Assembly: GCA_963833885.1 (NCBI GenBank)
Contig: CAWHZU010000036.1
Coordinates: 62,001 to 126,000 of the forward strand
Direction: 5' to 3'
Source of the DNA: JASHPR01 sp963833885
GTDB lineage: Bacteria > Actinomycetota > Actinomycetes > Streptosporangiales > Streptosporangiaceae
DNA: 64,000 nt
The stretch's first letter is position 1. The number at the start of each line of letters is the position of its first letter. A model generated the notes under the pieces. That model saw only the letters and a list, made by a program, of their open reading frames with translations, was not told the origin of the DNA and ran no database searches. Below are positions 60,508 through 64,000 of the stretch, one piece after another. The position numbers and the translations under genes are program-made.

Positions 60508-61464
60508 ATGGTCAGCGCGGAGCGGCTGTGGCTGGACGAGGCGGATACGGCGGGTTTGCCTGGCGGCGCTGGGTCCGTACCTCGGTGAGCGGCAGTGGGG
60601 CACTGTCCGCGAGGACTACGGCAGCGGCGACAACACGTGGTCGTACTTCTCGCATGAACAGGCCCGCTCCCGCGCCTACCGGGTGGGGGGAAGACGGGCT
60701 GGCCGGTGTCAGCGATGACCGGCGGCAGCTGTGCCTGGCTGGGCTTGTGGAACGGGCGCGATCCGATCCTGAAAGAGCGGCTGTTCGGCCTCACGAATGC
60801 CGAGGGAAACCATGGCGAAGACGTCGAGGAATGCTACTTCTACCTCGACGCCACGCCCACCTCGTCGTACTTGAAGATGCTCTACAAGTATCCGCAGGCC
60901 GAATTCGGGTATGCGGGCCTGATCGCGGTCAACGCGGCGCGGGGGAAGTCAGATCCCGAATACGAGCTGCTCGATACCGGAATCTTCGACCAGAACCGGT
61001 ATTTCGATGTCGTAATCGAGTACGCGAAGGCTGCGCCGGAGAATCTTCTCATGCAGGTGACCGTGCATAACCGGGGGCCGGAGGACGCCGAGCTGCATGT
61101 GCTGCCGACACTGTGGTTCCGGCATACGTGGTCGTGGGCGGGCGGCGCAGAGCGGCCATCGCTGAGCATGTTCGCGGGCCTTCGCAGGGTCAGCGCGGTG
61201 CGGGCCGAGCACCGCGCACTGGGAACCTGGTGGCTCTACGCGGACCAGAAGGTGCCGATCCTGGTCACTGCGAACGAGACCAATAACGAGCGGTTGTTCG
61301 GGTCGGCCAACGAAACGCCCTACGTCAAGGACGGTATCGACCGGGCCGTTGTGCATGGCGACACCGCGGCGGTCGACCCGGGCGGCGCCGGGACCAAGGC
61401 GGCGGTGCACCACAAGCTGATGGTCCGAGCGGGCGACAGCGCGGCGACGGGGGCGGGCCGATGA
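60508..61464 (+). pseudogene. GH63/MGH1-like glucosidase, N-terminal third with frameshifts
   Basis: Pieces from three frames assemble the start of a large glucosidase: LGPYLGERQWGTVREDYGSG and TWSYFSHEQARSRAY (frame 1), WGEDGLAGVSDDRRQLCL (frame 2), then LGLWNGRDPILKERLFGLTN, EGNHGEDVEECYFYLDATPT, YELLDTGIFDQNRYFDVVIE and HVLPTLWFRHTWSWAGG (frame 3). Intact members of this MGH1-like/GH63 group have about 880 residues and hydrolyse alpha-glucosides such as kojibiose- or mannosylglycerate-like sugars. Indels lie near 60555, 60690 and 60735, and the frame ends at 61464, before the catalytic (alpha/alpha)6 barrel. So this is a non-functional leftover fused by ATGA overlap to the next gene. Confidence 0.75.
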
Positions 61465-62939
61465 CCGGGTGGCCCGACCAGCCGGTGATCTATGAGATCA
61501 ACACCGCGGTCTGGCTGGACGGGCTGTCCCGGACCGCCGGGCGCCCGGTCACCTTGGCGGGCGTGGCCGCCGCGGACTGGGATGCGGCCGTCCCGGCCGG
61601 GGTGGACGCCGTCTGGCTGATGGGAGTGTGGGACCGAAGCCCGGCCGGAGTAGCGCTGGCAAACGGCAATGCCGAGCTGCAGGCCTCGTTCGCCGCGGCG
61701 CTGCCGGACCTGCGGCACGCCGATGTCATCGGGTCGCCGTATTGCGTGCGCCGCTACGTCGCCGACGCGGGCTTCGGTGGCCCCGATGCTCTGGCCGCGG
61801 CGCGGGCCGCCCTGGCGGCGCGCGGCGCGCGGCTAGTCCTGGACTACGTGCCCAACCATGTCGCGCCGGATCACCCGTGGGTGACCAGCCACCCGGAGCT
61901 GTTCGTCCGCGGCGATGCGGACGACATCAAGGCCGACCCGGGGGGCTGGATGACCGCGGCCGGGCAGGTGCTGGCTCACGGCCGCGACCCGTACTTCCCG
62001 CCCTGGCCCGATGTGGTGCAGCTGGACGCGTTCTCCCCGGCCCTGCGCGCCGCGACGGCGGAGGTGCTGGCCGATATCGCCGGGCAGTGCGACGGGATCC
62101 GCTGCGATATGGCGATGCTGATGACCAACGGTGTCTTCGCCCGGACGTGGGGCGGGCGGACCGGGCCCGTGCCGGACGCCGAGTTCTGGCCGACCGTGCT
62201 CGGCGCGCTGCATGCCCGGCACCGGGAGACGGTGCTGATCGCCGAGGCCTACTGGGACATGGAGTGGGAGCTGCAGCAGCAGGGCTTCAACTTCTGCTAC
62301 GACAAGAGGCTCTATGACCGGATCTTGGACCTGGACGCCTCTGCCGTACGCGGCCACCTGCGGGCGGACCTGAGCTACCAGTCCCGGCTGCTGCGCTTCC
62401 TGGAGAACCATGACGAGCCCCGCATCGCCAGCCGCCTTCCGGCCGAAGCCGAACGGGCCGCAGCGGTGGCCATCGCCACGCTGCCCGGTGCGGCCTTGTG
62501 GCACGAAGGACAATTCGAGGGCCGCCGGGTGCGGCCACCGGTGTTCCTGTCCCGGCGCCCGGATGAGGCGCCAGATCATGACCTGGCCGACTGGTACCGT
62601 CGCCTGCTGGCAGCGGTCGATGGTGACTGTGTGCGGACGGGCGCGTGGCGGCTGCTCGAGGCCGACGGCTGGCCCGACAATCAGTCCTGCGCCAACCTGG
62701 CCGCCTGGTCTTGGGCCGGCAACCGTGGCAGTGACCGGCACCTGGTGGTGATCAACTTGTCCGAGCAACCAGCCCAGGCGCGCATCCCGCTGGACTGGCC
62801 GGACCTGCCCGGCCGCAGCTGGCGGCTCACCGACATCCTCGGCCAGGGCACGTTCGAGCGGGACGGCGGCGAGCTGGCCAGCCCCGGCCTGTTCGTGGAC
62901 CTGGGACCGTGGCAGTTCCACCTGCTCGCCATGCACTGA
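61461..62939 (+). CDS. alpha-amylase family (GH13) glycoside hydrolase
   Basis: 492 residues. The conserved GH13 regions are present: LVLDYVPNHVAPDHPWV (region I), CDGIRCDMAMLMT (region II, nucleophile Asp), TVLIAEAYWDMEW (region III, general acid Glu), and LLRFLENHDEPRIA (region IV, Asp). QPVIYEINTAVWLDGLSRTA at the start is typical of actinobacterial trehalose- or maltooligosaccharide-related members, and the C-terminal beta domain ends VDLGPWQFHLLAMH. Exact substrate unclear. Its ATG overlaps the end of the GH63 remnant (ATGA), so they were one operon; complete GH63 genes elsewhere often precede this GH13 gene. Confidence 0.85.
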   Translation: MTGWPDQPVIYEINTAVWLDGLSRTAGRPVTLAGVAAADWDAAVPAGVDAVWLMGVWDRSPAGVALANGNAELQASFAAALPDLRHADVIGSPYCVRRYVADAGFGGPDALAAARAALAARGARLVLDYVPNHVAPDHPWVTSHPELFVRGDADDIKADPGGWMTAAGQVLAHGRDPYFPPWPDVVQLDAFSPALRAATAEVLADIAGQCDGIRCDMAMLMTNGVFARTWGGRTGPVPDAEFWPTVLGALHARHRETVLIAEAYWDMEWELQQQGFNFCYDKRLYDRILDLDASAVRGHLRADLSYQSRLLRFLENHDEPRIASRLPAEAERAAAVAIATLPGAALWHEGQFEGRRVRPPVFLSRRPDEAPDHDLADWYRRLLAAVDGDCVRTGAWRLLEADGWPDNQSCANLAAWSWAGNRGSDRHLVVINLSEQPAQARIPLDWPDLPGRSWRLTDILGQGTFERDGGELASPGLFVDLGPWQFHLLAMH

Positions 62940-63131
62940 CCGGCCACGGGCGGGGCGCGGATCCTGGTGCTGGGCCCGGGCCCCTCGCTCGGGCCGATGA
63001 TCGCCGCGACGATCCTGCCGCTGGCCGGCGCCAACGGCGACCCAAACGTGTCCAAGCCGACGATGATCGGCCATATGAACGGCCTGGCCAATGCGCTGCC
63101 GTGCCCCCCAAGCCACATGGATAGACGGGAT

Positions 63132-63149
63132 TCACCCTGGGAAGGGTGA
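63132..63149. promoter_or_regulatory. palindrome site 15, TCACCC-N6-GGGTGA
   Basis: TCACCCTGGGAAGGGTGA, 101 bases before the ATG at 63251 and about 425 before the ABC1 kinase start. Confidence 0.6.
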
Positions 63150-63414
63150 CGACAGCCCGCGACGACCCGAAGAGGATCAGGAAGTGGTCCCGAATAGGAC
63201 CAGATCCCGTCGACGCATCGCGCGTCGCCGCCATCGACCAGGGGTGAGATATGGCGGATAAGGTTTACATCGCCTGGGCGATCCCGTGGCCCTGTCAGCG
63301 AACTGTCCGGTGGGGAAAGGCCGCATCAGGCTGTTGTGACCGCGGCGATGACGCTCATCGTGTTCAGGCTTATAGGCCTCGGCATTTCAACTTTGCCAAC
63401 CCGCCTCATCCGAC

Positions 63415-63501
63415 GAGGCCGAACACGGTATCCGCGAGCAGTTCCGCGCCTACCGGGCCACCTTGCAAGACGCCCGGTGCCGCCCAGAGCGCTTCGAGAT
63501 C
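63415..63501 (+). pseudogene. DUF2252 gene scrap
   Basis: EAEHGIREQFRAYRATLQDA then RCRPERFEI aligns with HDQFHAYRATLQDDRRRLLE then RFEI of the intact DUF2252 protein at about its residue 300. Only about 29 codons remain, so it marks a second, lost DUF2252 copy here. Confidence 0.55.
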
Positions 63502-63574
63502 GGCGCAACTGGCGGTTACTGGAATGGATTCGATCACTGCGGTACTTTAGGCCGGCGCAGCGGAGAATGGGACC

Positions 63575-64000
63575 ATGAGCGATCTGCCCCGCCATGCTGT
63601 CACCCGCATGGCCAGACTGGCCAGGTTGCCGGCAGGCTTCGCAGGCCGGACTGCGCTAGGAACCGGCAAACGCCTGGGCGGCCAGCCAGCTGAGCTGGTG
63701 ACCCAGGAAATCCAGCGGCGGACAGCAGATCAGGTCTTCGGGGTCCTTGGCGAGCTCAAGGGCGGCGCGATGAAACTCGGTCAGGCACTGTCCGTATTCG
63801 AGGCCGCGCTGCCCCCGGAGATCGCCCAACCGTACCGGGCCACCCTCACTAGGTTGCAGGAATCCGCGCCGCCGTTGCCTGCACGGACTATTCACAAGGT
63901 ACTCGCGGGCGACATGGGCGAGCAGTGGCGGGCCAGCTTCGCCGAGTTCGACGACCAACCTGCGGCCGCCGCTTCCATCGGCCAAGTGCACCGAGCCGTC
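63575..64000 (+). CDS. ABC1/UbiB (ADCK-like) atypical kinase, N-terminal part, cut by window end
   Basis: 142 residues are visible from the ATG at 63575 (GGAGA eight bases upstream) to the window end; the frame stays open. FGVLGELKGGAMKLGQALSV holds the KxGQ motif of the UbiB N-terminal helix, and AAAASIGQVHRAV is the A-rich loop that replaces the glycine-rich loop of kinases. Family members such as ADCK3/UbiB bind ATP and are needed for quinone or lipid processes; in actinobacteria, which use menaquinone, the role is open. The complete protein should have about 430-450 residues. Confidence 0.8.
   Translation, partial: MSDLPRHAVTRMARLARLPAGFAGRTALGTGKRLGGQPAELVTQEIQRRTADQVFGVLGELKGGAMKLGQALSVFEAALPPEIAQPYRATLTRLQESAPPLPARTIHKVLAGDMGEQWRASFAEFDDQPAAAASIGQVHRAV

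Larger units (their letters stand above)
62940..63574. other. 635 bases with decayed fragments and palindrome site 15
   Basis: Two protein-like scraps are seen: a frame ATILPLAGANGDPNVSKPTM near 63010, and a DUF2252 piece at 63415-63501. An ATG at 63251 after GGGGTGAG starts a 99-codon frame (MADKVYIAWAIPWP) that soon loses protein character, possibly a broken small membrane protein. No intact gene. Confidence 0.45.

Noticed and set aside
1..64000. CRISPR array, rRNA operon, prophage or replication origin
   Set aside because: No regularly spaced repeats, rRNA signature, phage structural genes or DnaA-box cluster were seen.

Overview
The window is high-GC DNA (about 70 percent by eye) from an actinobacterium, probably a Streptosporangiales-like soil lineage. 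This rests on GTG starts, an actinobacterial menaquinol-cytochrome c reductase cytochrome b (PDFY instead of PEWY), an ECF41-type sigma factor with a SnoaL-like tail, giant MalT-like LuxR regulators, and many small actinobacterial stress families (DUF7144, DUF1269, SHOCT, DUF2252, DUF7455-like). No rRNA, tRNA, CRISPR array or origin was seen.

Layout. 1-3.2 kb: decayed genes (frameshifted HEPN protein, SDR tail, smpB copy without a normal start) around one intact acetyltransferase. 3.2-9.2 kb: a group II intron whose reverse transcriptase is split by a 3.5 kb RIT (recombinase-in-trio) element with three tyrosine recombinases and 89-bp terminal inverted repeats; a recognisable domain V closes the intron at 9.1 kb. 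9.3-12.4 kb: minus-strand Nudix, two GNAT and nitronate monooxygenase genes. 12.6-20.8 kb: a catabolic cluster resembling Amadori-product (fructosyl-amino acid) use: FAD oxidase (frameshifted), SIS-domain deglycase, PfkB kinase, polar amino acid ABC transporter, ornithine cyclodeaminase-like protein and a LacI repressor. Two LacI-type operators lie in front of the deglycase.

20.9-33.6 kb: a direct tandem duplication, 5926 bp (copy 1) and 6841 bp (copy 2). Each carries solo qcrB, an MFS gene, an ECF41 sigma factor, a second MFS gene and a DUF1269 gene. Copy 1 lost 914 bp inside the first MFS gene. Copy 2 qcrB runs across the duplication junction and has a novel C-terminus.

33.7-64 kb: a long stress/persistence-like region: universal stress protein, three DUF7144 loci (one broken), GAP-family membrane protein, two large MalT-like LuxR regulators, lipid kinase, PPK2 polyphosphate kinase, carbamate kinase, APC permease, P-type ATPase, SHOCT and AhpD-like proteins, a methyltransferase, DUF2252, PAP2 phosphatase, GH63 remnant plus GH13 hydrolase, and the start of an ABC1/UbiB kinase.

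The most interesting unexplained signal is a palindrome, TCACCC-N6-GGGTGA, found 15 times between 26.4 and 63.2 kb and never in the first 26 kb, nearly always just upstream of a stress-type gene and repeatedly 66-68 bases before the start codon. By base composition fewer than 0.01 copies are expected in 64 kb. It looks like the operator of a local stress regulon whose regulator is not identified; the two MalT-like LuxR proteins in the region are candidates. Broken reading frames are concentrated in the first 14 kb, so that end is either decaying or less accurately sequenced.
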